A stretch of DNA of 64,000 nucleotides from Apostichopus japonicus. Taxonomy: Eukaryota; Echinodermata; Holothuroidea; Aspidochirotida; Stichopodidae. The first letter of the stretch is position 1; each line of letters begins with the position of its first letter. The notes under the pieces are model-generated. The model was not told the DNA's origin, did no database searches, and was given only the letters and a program-made list of their open reading frames with translations. The DNA lies in the NCBI RefSeq assembly GCF_037975245.1, contig NC_092565.1:2116499-2180498 (forward strand). The letters run 5' to 3'. This document shows positions 14,877 to 26,940 of the stretch, in pieces. A program made the translations under genes and the position numbers.

Positions 14877-17800
14877 TCATTCGCTACCGCACATTCGATT
14901 CATCGGTGCCGCAAATTCGATCGATCGGTACCGAACATTCGATCGATCGCGACCGCACATTCGATTGATCGGTACCGCACATTCGATCGATCGGTACCGT
15001 TCATTCGATCGATCGGTGCCGAAAATTCGATCGATCGGTATTGCACATTCGATTGATCGGTACCGAACATTTGAATTAATCATTACGGCAAATTCAATTC
15101 ATTGGTACCGCACATTCGATCGATCGCTACCGCACATTCGATCGATCGGTGCCGCACATTCGATCGATCGGTACCGAACATTCGATTGATAGGTACCGAA
15201 CATTCGATTGATTGGTGCCGAACATTCGATTGATCGGTGCCGAACATTCGATTGATCAGTACCGCACATTCGATTCATCGGTACCGCACATTCGATTCAT
15301 CGGTACAGAACATTCGATTGATCGGTACCGCACATTCGATTAATCGGTACCGAACATTCGATTGATCGGTAACGAACATTCGATTGATCCGTACCGAACA
15401 TTCGATTAATCGATACCGCACATTCAATCTTTCGGTACCGCACATTCGATTGATCGGTACCGCATATTCGATTCATCGGTATTGCACTTTCCATCGATCG
15501 GTACCGAACATTCGATTGATCGGTACCGAACATTCGATTGATCGGTACCGAACATAAGATTGATCCGTACCGAACATTCGATTGATCGATTCCGCACATT
15601 CAATTGATCGGTACTGAACATTCGATTGATCGGTACCGAACATTCGATTGATCCATACCTCACATTCGATTAATAGGTACCGAACCTTCGATTGACCGGT
15701 GCAAAACATTCGATTGATCGGTACCGAACATTCGATCGATCGGTACCGAACATTCGATCGATCGGTGCCGAACATTCGATCGATCGGTGCCGAACATTCG
15801 ATTGATCGGTACCGAACATTCGACTGATCGGTACCGAACAATCGATTAATCGGTGCCGAACATTCGATTGATCGGTGCCGCACATTCTATTTATCGGTAC
15901 CGAACATAAGATTTATCGGTATCGCACATTCGATTGATCGGTGCCGAACATTCGATTGATCAGTACCGCACCTTCGATTCATCGGTACCGCACATTCGAT
16001 CATTCGCTACCGCACATTTGATTCATCGGTGCCGCAAATTCGATCGATCGGTACCGCACGTTCGCTCGATCGGTACCACACATTCGATTGATATGTACCT
16101 AACATTCGATTGATAGGTGCCGAACATTCGATTGATCGGTACCGCACATTCGATTGATATGTACCGAACATTCGATTGATCGGTACCGCACATTCGATTG
16201 ATGGGTGCCGAACATTCGATTGATAGGTGCCGAACATTCGATTGATCGGTACTGCACCTTCGATTCATCGGTACCGCACATTCGATCATTCGCTACCGCA
16301 CATTTGATTCATCGGTGCCGCAAATTCGATCGATCGGTACCGAACGTTCGCTCGATAGGTACCGAACATTCGATCGATCGATGCCGAACATTCGATTGAT
16401 CGGTATTGCACATTCGATTGATCGGTACCGAACATTCGATTAATCGGTACCGCACATTCGATTGATATGTACCTAACATTCGATTGATAGGTGCCGAACA
16501 TTCGATTGATCGGTACCGCACATACGATTGATCGGTACCGAACATTCGATTGATCGGTACCGCACATTCGATTGATCGGTGCCGAACATTCGATTCATCG
16601 GTGCCGAACTTTAGATAGATCAGTACCGCACCTTCGATTCATCGGTACCGCACATTCGATCATTCGCTACCGCACATTCGATTCATCGGTGCCGCAAATT
16701 CGATCGATCGGTACCGCACGTTCGCTCGATCGGTACCACACATTCGATCGATCGATGCCGAACATTCGAATCATCGGCATTGCACATTCGATTGATCGGT
16801 ATCGCACATTCGATTGATCGGTACCGCACATTCGATTGATAGGGGCCGAACATTCGATTGATAGGGGCCGAACATTCGATTGATCGGTGCCGAACATTCG
16901 ATTGATCAGTACCGAACATTCGATTGATTGGTGCCGAACATTCGATTGATCGGTGCCGAACATTCGATTGATCAGTACCGCACATTCGATTCATCGGTAC
17001 CGCACATTCGATTGATCGGTACAGAACACTCGATTGATCGGTACCGCACATTCGATTAATCAGTACCGAACATTCGATTGATCGGTAACGAACATTCGAT
17101 TGATCCGTACCGAACATTCGATTAATCGATACCGCACATTCAATCTATCGGTACCGCACATTCGATTGATCGGTACCGCATATTCGATTCATCGGTATTG
17201 CACTTTCCATCGATCGGTACCGAACATTCGATTGATCGATTCCGCACATTCAATTGATCAATACCGAACATTCGATTGATCGGTACCGAACATTCGATTG
17301 ATCCATACCTCACATTCGATTAATAGGTACCGAACCTTCGATTGACCGGTGCCAAACATTCGATTGATCGGTACCGAACATTCGATTGATCGGTACCGAA
17401 CATTCGATCGATCGGTGCCGAACATTCGATCGATCGGTGCCGAACATTCGATTGATCGGTACCGAACATTCGATTGATCGGTACCGAACAATCGATTAAT
17501 CGGTGCCGAACATTCGATTGATCGGTGCCGCACATTCTATTTATCGGTACCGAACATAAGATTTATCGGTATCGCACATTCGATTGATCGGTGCCGAACA
17601 TTCGATTGATCAGTACCGCACATTCGATTCATCGGTATTGCACATTCGATTCATCGGTACAGAACATTCGATTGATCGGTACCGCACATTCGATTGATAG
17701 GTACCGAACATTCGATTGATCGGTACCGAACATTCGATTGATCGGTACCGCACATTCGATTTATCGGTGCCGAACATTCGATTGATCGGTACCGAACTTT

Positions 17801-20720
17801 AGATAGATCAGTACCGCACCTTCGATTCATCGGTACCGCACATTCGATCATTCGCTACCGCACATTTGATTCATCGGTGCCGCAAATTCGATCGATCGGT
17901 ACCGCACCTTCGCTCGATCGGTACCACACATTCGATTGATATGTACCTAACATTCGATTGATAGGTGCCGAACATTCGATTGATCGGTACCGCACATTCG
18001 ATTGATATGTACCGAACATTCGATTGATCGGTACCGCACATTCGATTGATCGGTGCCGAACATTCGATTGATAGGTGCCGAACATTCGATTGATCGGTAC
18101 CGCACCTTCGATTCATCGGTACCGCACATTCGATCATTCGCTACCGCACATTTGATTCATCGGTGCCGCAAATTCGATCGATCGGTACCGCACGTTCGCT
18201 CGATCGGTACCACACATTCGATCGATCGATGCCGAACATTCGAATCATCGGTATTGCACATTCGATTGATCGGTATCGCACATTCGATTGATCGGTACCG
18301 CACATTCGATTGATAGGTACCGAACATTCGATTGATAGGGGCCGAACATTCGATTGATAGGGGCCGAACATTCGATTGATCGGTGCCGAACATTCGATTG
18401 ATCAGTACCGAACATACGATTGATCGGTACCGAACATTCGATTGATCGGTGCCGAACATTCGATTGATCGGTGCCGAACTTTAGATAGATCAGTACCGCA
18501 CATTCGATTCATCGGTACCGCACATTCGATCATTCGCTACCGCACATTCGATCATTCGCTACCGCACATTCGATTCATCGGTGCCGCAAATTCGATCGAT
18601 CGGTACCGCACATTCGATCGATCGCGACCGCACATTCGATTGATCGGTACCGCACATTCGATCGATCGGTACCGTTCATTCGATCGATCGGTGCCGAAAA
18701 TTCGATCGATCGGTATTGTACATTCGATTGATCGGTACCGAACATTTGAATTAATCATTACCGCAAATTCGATTCATTGGTACCGCACATTCGATCGATC
18801 GCTACCGCACATTCGATCGATCGGTGCCGCACATTCGATCGATCGGTACCGAACATTCGATTGATAGGTACCGAACATTCGATTGATTGGTGCCGAACAT
18901 TCGATTGATCGGTGCCGAACATTCGATTGATCAGTACCGCACATTCGATTCATCGGTACCGCACATTCGATTCATCGGTACAGAACATTCGATTGATCGG
19001 TACCGCACATTCGATTAATCGGTACCGAACATTCGATTGATCGGTAACGAACATTCGATTGATCCGTACCGAACATTCGATTAATCGATACCGCACATTC
19101 AATCTATCGGTACCGCACATTCGATTGATCGGTACCGCATATTCGATTCATCGGTATTGCACTTTCCATCGATCGGTACCGAACATTCGATTGATCGGTA
19201 CCGAACATAAGATTGATCCGTACCGAACATTCGATTGATCGATTCCGCACATTCAATTGATCGGTACCGAACATTCGATTGATCGGTACCGAACATTCGA
19301 TTGATCCATACCTCACATTCGATTAATAGGTACCGAACATTCGATTGACCGGTGCCAAACATTCGATTGATCGGTACCGAACATTGGATTGATCGGTACC
19401 GAACATTCGATCGATCGGTGCCGAACATTCGATTGATCGGTGCCGAACATTCGATCGATCGGTACCGAACATTCGATGGATCGGTACCGAACAATCGATT
19501 AATCGGTGCCGAACATTCGATTGATCGGTGCCGCACATTCTATTTATCGGTACCGAACATAAGATTTATCGGTATCGCACATTCGATTGATCGGTGCCGA
19601 ACATTCGATTGATCAGTACCGTACATTCGATTCATCGGTATTGTACATTCGATTGATCGGTACAGAACATTCGATTGATCGGTACCGCACATTCGATTGA
19701 TAGGTACCGAACATTCGATTGATAGGGGCCGAACATTCGATTGATAGGGGCCGAACATTCGATTGATCGGTACCGAACATTCGATTGATCGGTACCGCAC
19801 ATTCGATTTATCGGTGCCGCACATTCGATTGATCGGTACCGAACTTTAGATAGATCAGTACCGCACCTTCGATTCATCGGTACCGCACATTCGATCATTC
19901 GCTACCGCACATTCGATTCATCGGTGCCGCAAATTCGATCGATCGGTACCGCACGTTCGCTCGATCGGTACCACACATTCGATCGATCGATGCCGAACAT
20001 TCGAATCATCGGCATTGCACATTCGATTGATCGGTATCGCACATTCGATTGATCGGTACCGCACATTCGATTGATAGGTACCGAACATTCGATTGATAGG
20101 GGCCGAACATTCGATTGATAGGGGCCGAACATTCGATTGATCGGTGCCGAACATTCGATTGATCAGTACCGAACATACGATTGATCGGTACCGAACATTC
20201 GATTGATCGGTGCCGAACATTCGATTGATCGGTGCCGAACTTTAGATAGATCAGTACCGCACATTCGATTCATCGGTACCGCACATTCGATCATTCGCTA
20301 CCGCACATTCGATTCATCGGTGCCGCAAATTCGATCGATCGGTACCGCACATTCGATCGATCGCGACCGCACATTCGATTGATCGGTACCGCACATTCGA
20401 TCGATCGGTACCGTTCATTCGATCGATCGGTGCCGAAAATTCGATCGATCGGTATTGCACATTCGATTGATCGGTACCGAACATTTGAATTAATCATTAC
20501 CGCAAATTCAATTCATTGGTACCGCACATTCGATCGATCTCTACCGCACATTCGATCGATCGGTGCCGCACATTCGATTGATCGGTACCGAACATTTGAA
20601 TTAATCATTACCGCAAATTCAATTCATTGGTACCGCACATTCGATCGATCGCTACCGCACATTCGATCGATCGGTGCCGCACATTCGATCGATCGGTACC
20701 GAACATTCGATTGATAGGTA
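14877..20720. repeat. Satellite domain with about 1.74-1.85-kb higher-order period
   Basis: Diagnostic monomer runs recur here at 1.74-1.85 kb. The TTTGAATTAATCATTACGG/CGCAAATTC junction block lies near 15,068, 18,744 and 20,483. The 16,007-16,281 run recurs at 17,855-18,129 (offset 1,848, exactly 84 monomers). The 18,157 run recurs at 19,918 (offset 1,761). A partial extra copy of the TTGAATTAATCATTACCG block lies near 20,594. Confidence 0.7.
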
Positions 20721-20799
20721 CCGAACATTCGATTGATTGGTGCCGAACATTCGATTGATCGGTGCCGAACATTCGATTGATTAGTACCGCACATTCGGT

Positions 20800-23222
20800 T
20801 CTTCGGAACCGCACATTCGATTGATTACTACTGCACATTCGAATGATCGGTATCGCACATTCGATTGAATGGTACCGCACATTCGATTGATCGTTACCGC
20901 TCATTCGATTGATCGGTACTGCACATTCTATTCATCGATACCGCACATTCGATTGATCTATACCGCACATTCGATTGATCGTTATCGCACATTCGATTGA
21001 TCGGTACCGCACATTCGAATAATCGGTACCGCACATTCGATTGATCGGAACCGCATATTCGATTGATTAAAACTGCACATTCGATTGATCCTTATCGCAC
21101 ATTCGATTAATCGGTACCGCACATTCTATTAATCGGTTCCGCTCATTCGATTGATCGATATCGCACATTCGATTGAATTCGATTGATCGGTACCGCACAT
21201 TCGATTGATTGGTTTCGCACATTCGATTGATCGGTATCCCACACTCGATTGATCGGTATCGCACATTCGATTGATCGGTACCGCACATTCGATTGATCGG
21301 TACTTAACATTCGATTGATCGTTACCGCACATTCAATTGATCGGTTCCGCACACTCGATTGATCGGTATCGCACATTCGATTTATCGGAACCGCACATTC
21401 GATTGATCGGTACTTAACATTCGATTGATCGTTACCGCACATTCAATTGATCGGTTCCGCACATTCGATTGATCGGTATCGCACATTCGATTGATCATTA
21501 CCGCACATTCCATTGATCGGTTCCGCAAATTCGATTGATCGGTATCGCACATTCGATTGATCTGTATCGCACATTCGATTGATCGGTACCGAACATTCGA
21601 TTTATCGGCACCGCACATTAGATTTGTCGGTACCGCACATTCCATTGATCGGTTCCGCACATTCGATTGATCGGTATCGCACATTCGATTGAATTGGATT
21701 GATCGGTACCGCACATTCGATTGATTGGTACCGCACATTCTATTGATCGGTACCGCACACTCGATTGTTCGGTATTGCACATTCAATTGATCGGTACCGC
21801 ACATTCCATTTATCGGTACCGCACATTCCATTGATCGGTTCCGCGCATTCGATTTATTGGTATCGCACATTCGATTGATCGGTATCGCACATTCGATTGA
21901 TCGGTACCGCACATTCCATTGATCGGTTCCGCAAATTCGATTGATCGGTATCGCACATTCGATTGATCTGTATCGCACATTCGATTGATCGGTACCGAAC
22001 ATTCGATTTATCGGTACCGCATATTCCATTGCTCGGTCACGCACATTCGATTGATCGGTACCGCACATTCGATTGTTCGGTGTCGCACATTCGATTGATC
22101 GGTACCGCACAATCGATTGATCGGTATTGCACATTCAATTTATCGGTACTGCACTCTCGATTAATCGTTACCGAACATTCGATAGATCGTTACCGCACAT
22201 TCAATTGATCGGTTCCGCACATTCGATTGATCGGTACCGCACATTCCATTTATCGGTACCGCACATTCCATCGATCGGTTCCGCACATTCCATTGATCGA
22301 TATCGCACATTCGATTGATCGGTACCGCACATTCGATTGATCGTTACCGCACGTTCGATTGCTCGGTAACGCACGTTCGATTGCTCGGTATCGCACATTC
22401 GATTGATCGGTACCGCACATTTGATTGATCGGTACCGCACATTCGAAGGATCGGTACCGCACATTCGATTGATCGGTATCGCACATTCGATTTAGCGGTA
22501 CCGCACATTCGATTGATCGTTACCGCACATTCGATTGATCGGTACCGCACACTCGATTTAACGGTACCGCACAATCGAATTATCGGTACCGTACATTCTA
22601 TTGATCGGTACCGCACATTCCATTGATCGTTACCGCACATTCGATTGATCGTTACCGCACATTCGATTTAACGGTACCGCACATTCGATTTATCAGTACC
22701 GCACATTCAATTGATCGGTTCCGCACATTCGATTGATCGGTACCGCACATTCGATTTATCGGTACCGCATATTCCATTGATCGGTATCGTACATTCGATT
22801 GATCGGTATCGCACATTCGATTTATCGGTACCGCACATTCGATTAATCGGTACCGCACATTCGATTGATCGGAACCGCACAATCGATTGATTAATACTGC
22901 ACATTCGATTGATCGGTATCGCACATTCGATTGATTGGTACCGCACCTTCGATTGATCGGTACCGAACCTTCGATTTATCGGTACCGCAAATTGGATTGA
23001 TCGGTACTGCACACTCAATAATTGCTTTGTACTGCATATTCGATTAAACGGTACCGCACATTCGATTGATCGGTATCGCACATTCGATTGATCGGGCCGA
23101 ACATTCGATTGATCGGTACCGCACATTCGTTTGATCGGTAACGAACATGCGATTGATCGTACCAAACATCCGATTGTTCGGTACTGCACATTCGATTGAT
23201 CGGTACCGCGCATTCGATTGAT
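20800..23222. repeat. Divergent right edge of the 22-bp satellite
   Basis: Nearly all monomers here are of the CCGCAC type. The CCGAAC alternation that dominates to the left is rare, and single-base changes (CACACTCG, CCGCAAATTC, TTATCGG) are more scattered. I see no long repeated block order here, unlike the interior. This fits the general expectation that array edges are less homogenised. Confidence 0.6.
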
Positions 23223-24468
23223 GAAAAGAAACAACTAAAAACTACTATAATATTGTTTTTTTCACATGAAAAATTTGCATTCACTTGTGCGTTATTGATT
23301 AGAGTAAAATTTTAGACCGTGTCCCGAGACCTGTTTACAATGTAACAACCTAGTGTTAGGCTTAATGCGACGGCTATGGATTAGAGGCATATTAGCAATT
23401 CTGCCTAAATTAAATTATTTTTTGAGGGCATCGCGGCACACATCGAAAGGGTAAACAAATATGGAGATAAGAGGTTCGACGGTAAATGGGAGGTGATGGG
23501 CAGTGAAGTATGACCCGATGCAAATTGTGAGAAAAAGAAACATCGAATTAGAAATTAGTTCATCAAATACTGCACTACGGAGCCTTTGATGCCTAAACAT
23601 AACCTATACCAGGGTAGGAATTAAGATTTGGCTTTGGGGGGCTATTTTGGAAAATGAAAAGTTAAATACGCCCCCTTTATGTATTTACTATAGGGCTTTT
23701 TTAAGGTTTAGGGGAGGGGGGGGGGTGGGATCTTTTCCAAAGTTCAATATGCTGTTTACGAAAGTGGTTGTAAGCATTCAACAGGTTAAAGTAAGCACAA
23801 TTACCCTCTTCTATGAATGCTGCGACCGTATAGCAAATTCATTAAAAGTTTAATCGCAAAACTTTGAGATCGTTTAGCAAATAACGTCAAGCCACCGAAT
23901 ATATGACGAAAAACCAAAAACCCATCAACTGAAATAGAAAACACTTCCGCTGAAGGTGCCCTTTCTTTAAATCATGTATTTTTTCGTGTGTGGATAAAAT
24001 ACGAAACCATTATAGCCTACCACTGCAAAGTATTCGAAGTTAAAACCTTCAATCTATCGCCACAACGGTGTACGTAAAATACAACATTCCCTCTTTAAAA
24101 CATAGCACATACCTTCCAAACAACAGCCGATTTCCAACTAATTGACAACAAAGTTATGCATTATTTTTTTTTCAAACCGATGGTTAGGCTACATTTCCCA
24201 TTGACGTAGTGTGGTTGGTAAGGCTAACATGTGTTCGAAGATTGTAGTTTTTCATGGATATTTTGATTTTTGATTTGCGACACAACTTGAGCGAATAAAC
24301 AGATGGCTAGGTTAAATTTCCATTGCCTTAGTGAGAAGTTAGGCTACCATGTTGTCGGAGATTTTTGGGGATTTTAGGTTATTGTCGCTGATATTGAATT
24401 GCTTAGTGGAGGTCGTAATTTGCAAGTGACTGTGCGCCAAGTTCCCGGTGATTGTGCGCGACCCTCCC
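23223..24468. other. Gene-free flank of the satellite
   Basis: AT-rich sequence with no recognisable coding region. A G-run lies at about 23,713-23,728. A degenerate duplication (GGTTAGGCTACATTTCC / GGCTAGGTTAAATTTCC) lies at about 24,180-24,270 and 24,300-24,380. Nothing else is supportable. Confidence 0.6.
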
Positions 24469-25408
24469 GTATGGCAAGCCGTTTTACTTTTTATTCAATA
24501 TTCAATGATATCTTTAATTATTTGATGATATCATTAAATCAATTGTTGATATCAAGAATTCGAATTGTTGATCATTAAATCAATTAATGATATCATTAAT
24601 TCAATTCATTTCTTGATATCAATAATTCATTTAATGATATCATTAAATGAATTAATGATATCAAGAATGATTTAAAGAGATCTTTAAATGTATTTGTGAT
24701 ATCTACTTATCTTTAATTCGAATTAATGATATGTACATATCACTTATTCGAATTAATTCGAATTAATGATATGTATATATCACTAATTCGAATTAGTAAT
24801 ATCAGTAAATACGACGTCATATTTGATGATATCACTAATTCGCGTGAATGATATGTACGTATCACTAATTCGAATTAGTGATATCATCAAATATGACGTC
24901 ATATTTACTGATATCACTAATTCGAATTAGTGATATGTTCATTTCATTAATTCGAATTAATGATATCATTAAATATGGCCGAATTCGTGATATGTACGCC
25001 ATATCTGATGATATCATTAATTGGAATCTATGATACCATTAAATATGGCCGAATTCGTGATATGTACGTCATACTTTTTGATATCATAAATTTAAATACA
25101 GATATCTGAAATTGAATTTATGATATCTTGAATTGAAATATTGATATCTATAATAGTTCATCTATTTTAATATATCACATATTCAATTCTTGATATCAGA
25201 AATTTTAATTATGATATCATCAAATAAAATAATGATATCAATAATTTCCTTGCACCAATTAAAGATATCTTGGATTAATTTAAGATATCATTAACACAAT
25301 TTCAGATATCATGAAATAATTCATGATATCATGAAATAATTCTTGATATCATTAAATAATTGTTGATATCAATAAATACTGAATAAAAAATAAAATGGTT
25401 TGCCGTAC
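24469..25408. mobile_element. Palindromic foldback-type element packed with GATATC motifs
   Basis: The ends are inverted repeats. The left end reads GTATGGCAAGCCGTTTTA and the right end, reverse-complemented, GTACGGCAAACCATTTTA. Similarity continues inward through TTTTTATTCA. The element is flanked by the direct repeat CTCCC (24,464-24,468; the right copy, 25,408-25,412, shares its first base with the terminus), which looks like a target-site duplication. The interior is almost entirely AT-rich imperfect repeats built on TGATATCA and AATTCGAATT, with several long palindromes such as AAATATGACGTCATATTT at about 24,889-24,906. There is no ORF of note, so it is non-autonomous. I cannot assign it to a known superfamily. 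Confidence 0.8.
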
Positions 25409-25412
25409 TCCC

Positions 25413-26163
25413 ACACTGCTTCAAATGTTATGCGGGATTGTGAGAACTGTTTGCGCGATTCGCGCTGCTATACTGCAAACCCTAGCTAAAGCAAAAGCAT
25501 GTCACAATTAATTTTACACAGACACCTATATTACGAGGGCGATTTTCTTTTATTTCTCTTTTGTTTTTCGCCCTCGCAATTGTGCTTTAGGAGGGCTTTT
25601 TTTAGCACCTGCGAGGGCGAAACGCCCGTCGCCCGCTTATTTCCGACCCTGACAACATAGGCATTTTATATCCAGCAACATTCGTTAATTCGCGAAATTG
25701 GTTTGTTACCATGCTTACTGTGCAGAGATATATGAAGTCACTAACCACGGGAAGCAAAATCGGCGACCCTGGTAACCTAAATTGATGAAATTACATTGTG
25801 AAAGACGTATAGAGGGTGTCTTTATTTCAATTTTTCGTAGTAAAAGAACAAACCTTATACATTAGTTGATATTTTCACCTTCCATGTTTTTGATATTTTC
25901 ACCCTTCCATATGTTTTTAAATAATCGGTATGACATAACTGGTATTCCGCGTAATTTTTACCGATTCCGATTATGCATTAATGAGGCCGATTCCGATAAT
26001 CGTTTGAACACTAATATTTATAAAACACTGCAGGATAGATCAGAAATAATCTTGAACACTGCAAATTGTAGTTAGAAGATTGCGTTTTTTTTTTATTGTA
26101 CACAATTTTTGCTTCAGAGAAAAGTCTCTTGTATTGGGGATGCAAGCACACCAGGCCTTTGTC
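25413..26163. other. Gene-free spacer with small hairpins
   Basis: No gene is seen. A perfect 9-bp stem CGAGGGCGA / TCGCCCTCG lies at 25,534-25,542 and 25,568-25,576. A GTGCT/AGCAC stem at about 25,582-25,608 follows, then another GAGGGCG block. This suggests a decayed small transposon. Confidence 0.5.
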
Positions 26164-26535
26164 CAGTGGCGTAGGAAGGTACTTTTGAGTGGGGGGGGGG
26201 GGCTGAAGACTGATGGCCGGCCTGGGGAGGGGTCTAAGGGGAGGGGGTGTCCCCCTCCCCTTTGGATTTTTTTGCATTTCCAGGTGGCCTCAGATGCAAT
26301 TTGGTGCAATATAGCACACTTCAACACCCTCTCCAGTTTGTGAACTTAATTTTGTATTTTCACCTGGCCTTAGATGCAACTTGGTGCTCCAAATGAGATT
26401 TTTTTCTCATTTGGAAATGAAAAAGGGGTTTTCTGACTTGCGAACCGGGGGGGGGGGGGCGGAATGATACTTCCGCCCCTCCACATTTTTCACTGGGGGC
26501 TGGCGCCCCCCAGCCCCCCGGTTCCTACGCCCTTG
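26164..26535. mobile_element. hAT-like MITE, 372 bp, with 8-bp target duplication
   Basis: It starts CAGTGGCGTAGGAA and ends GTTCCTACGCCCTTG, an imperfect terminal inverted repeat. The flanks are CCTTTGTC (26,156-26,163) and CCCTTGTC (26,536-26,543), a 7/8 match. CAG termini with an 8-bp duplication are the hallmark of hAT elements. The interior has G/C homopolymer runs of 12 or more and no coding capacity, so it would have needed a transposase from elsewhere. Confidence 0.72.
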
Positions 26536-26639
26536 CCCTTGTCACACTCTGCTTGAGAAATGGGGCACATCTCTGTGAACTCAGATCAGGTGCGTATCCA
26601 GGGGGGGGGCGTTGGGGGCGCGCGCCCCCCGGGTAAGAA

Positions 26640-26780
26640 AAAGAGGAGAGAAAAAAAAAAAGAAAAAAGGAAAAAAGAGGGGAAAAAAGAAGAGGAGGAG
26701 AGGAAGGAAGAGAAAAGAAAAAGAAGAAAGAGAAAAAAAGGAGAAAAGGAGGGAGTAAAAGAAAAACGCGAAGACACCGG
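26640..26780 (+). repeat. Polypurine tract (GA/GGA/GAAAA-rich)
   Basis: About 140 nearly uninterrupted purines on the plus strand, inside the head of the outer transposon copy. The equivalent tract of the inner copy is at about 26,992-27,120. Such tracts can form triplex DNA. Their presence at the same place in both copies shows they belong to the element. Confidence 0.85.
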
Positions 26781-26940
26781 GAAGAGAAAGAGGAACAGTG
26801 ACATCATTACAGCGGGTAGCCAGTGACGGATCAATGATTTCGTAAAGGTGTGACTCACCCTACCCCTTACACCGACAACTCCATTTTTTGACGTTTCCAT
26901 TTTCCTCTTCTCACTAATGATCTATATATATACTATATAT

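Larger units (their letters stand above)
1..23222. repeat. 22-bp satellite DNA array, about 1,050 monomers, truncated at left edge
   Basis: A head-to-tail array of a 22-bp monomer, CGGTACCG[C/A]ACATTCG followed by ATTGAT, runs without a break from base 1 to about 23,222. It stops there at the unrelated sequence GAAAAGAAACAAC. Common variants are CCGAAC versus CCGCAC, ATTGATCGG versus ATCGATCGG, TATCG for TACCG, and ATAGGGGCCG. Occasional small indels, such as CACATCATTCG, shift the phase. Each monomer carries about three CpGs and the palindrome GGTACC. Three monomers make 66 bp, so long stop-free readings of 22 residues per 66 bases arise, mostly on the minus strand. They follow from the periodicity and are not genes. 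No interspersed transposon is visible inside the array. Chromosomal role (pericentromeric, subtelomeric or interstitial) cannot be told from sequence alone. Confidence 0.97.

Noticed and set aside
1-23222. CRISPR-like array
   Set aside because: The repeat is contiguous without unique spacers and lies in a eukaryotic genome.
318-23284. Dozens of open readings of 60-250 codons in the satellite, with a 22-residue periodic motif
   Set aside because: They follow from a 22-bp repeat read three monomers at a time. Overlapping readings exist in all minus frames and some plus frames with the same motif. There is no initiation context, intron structure or family similarity.
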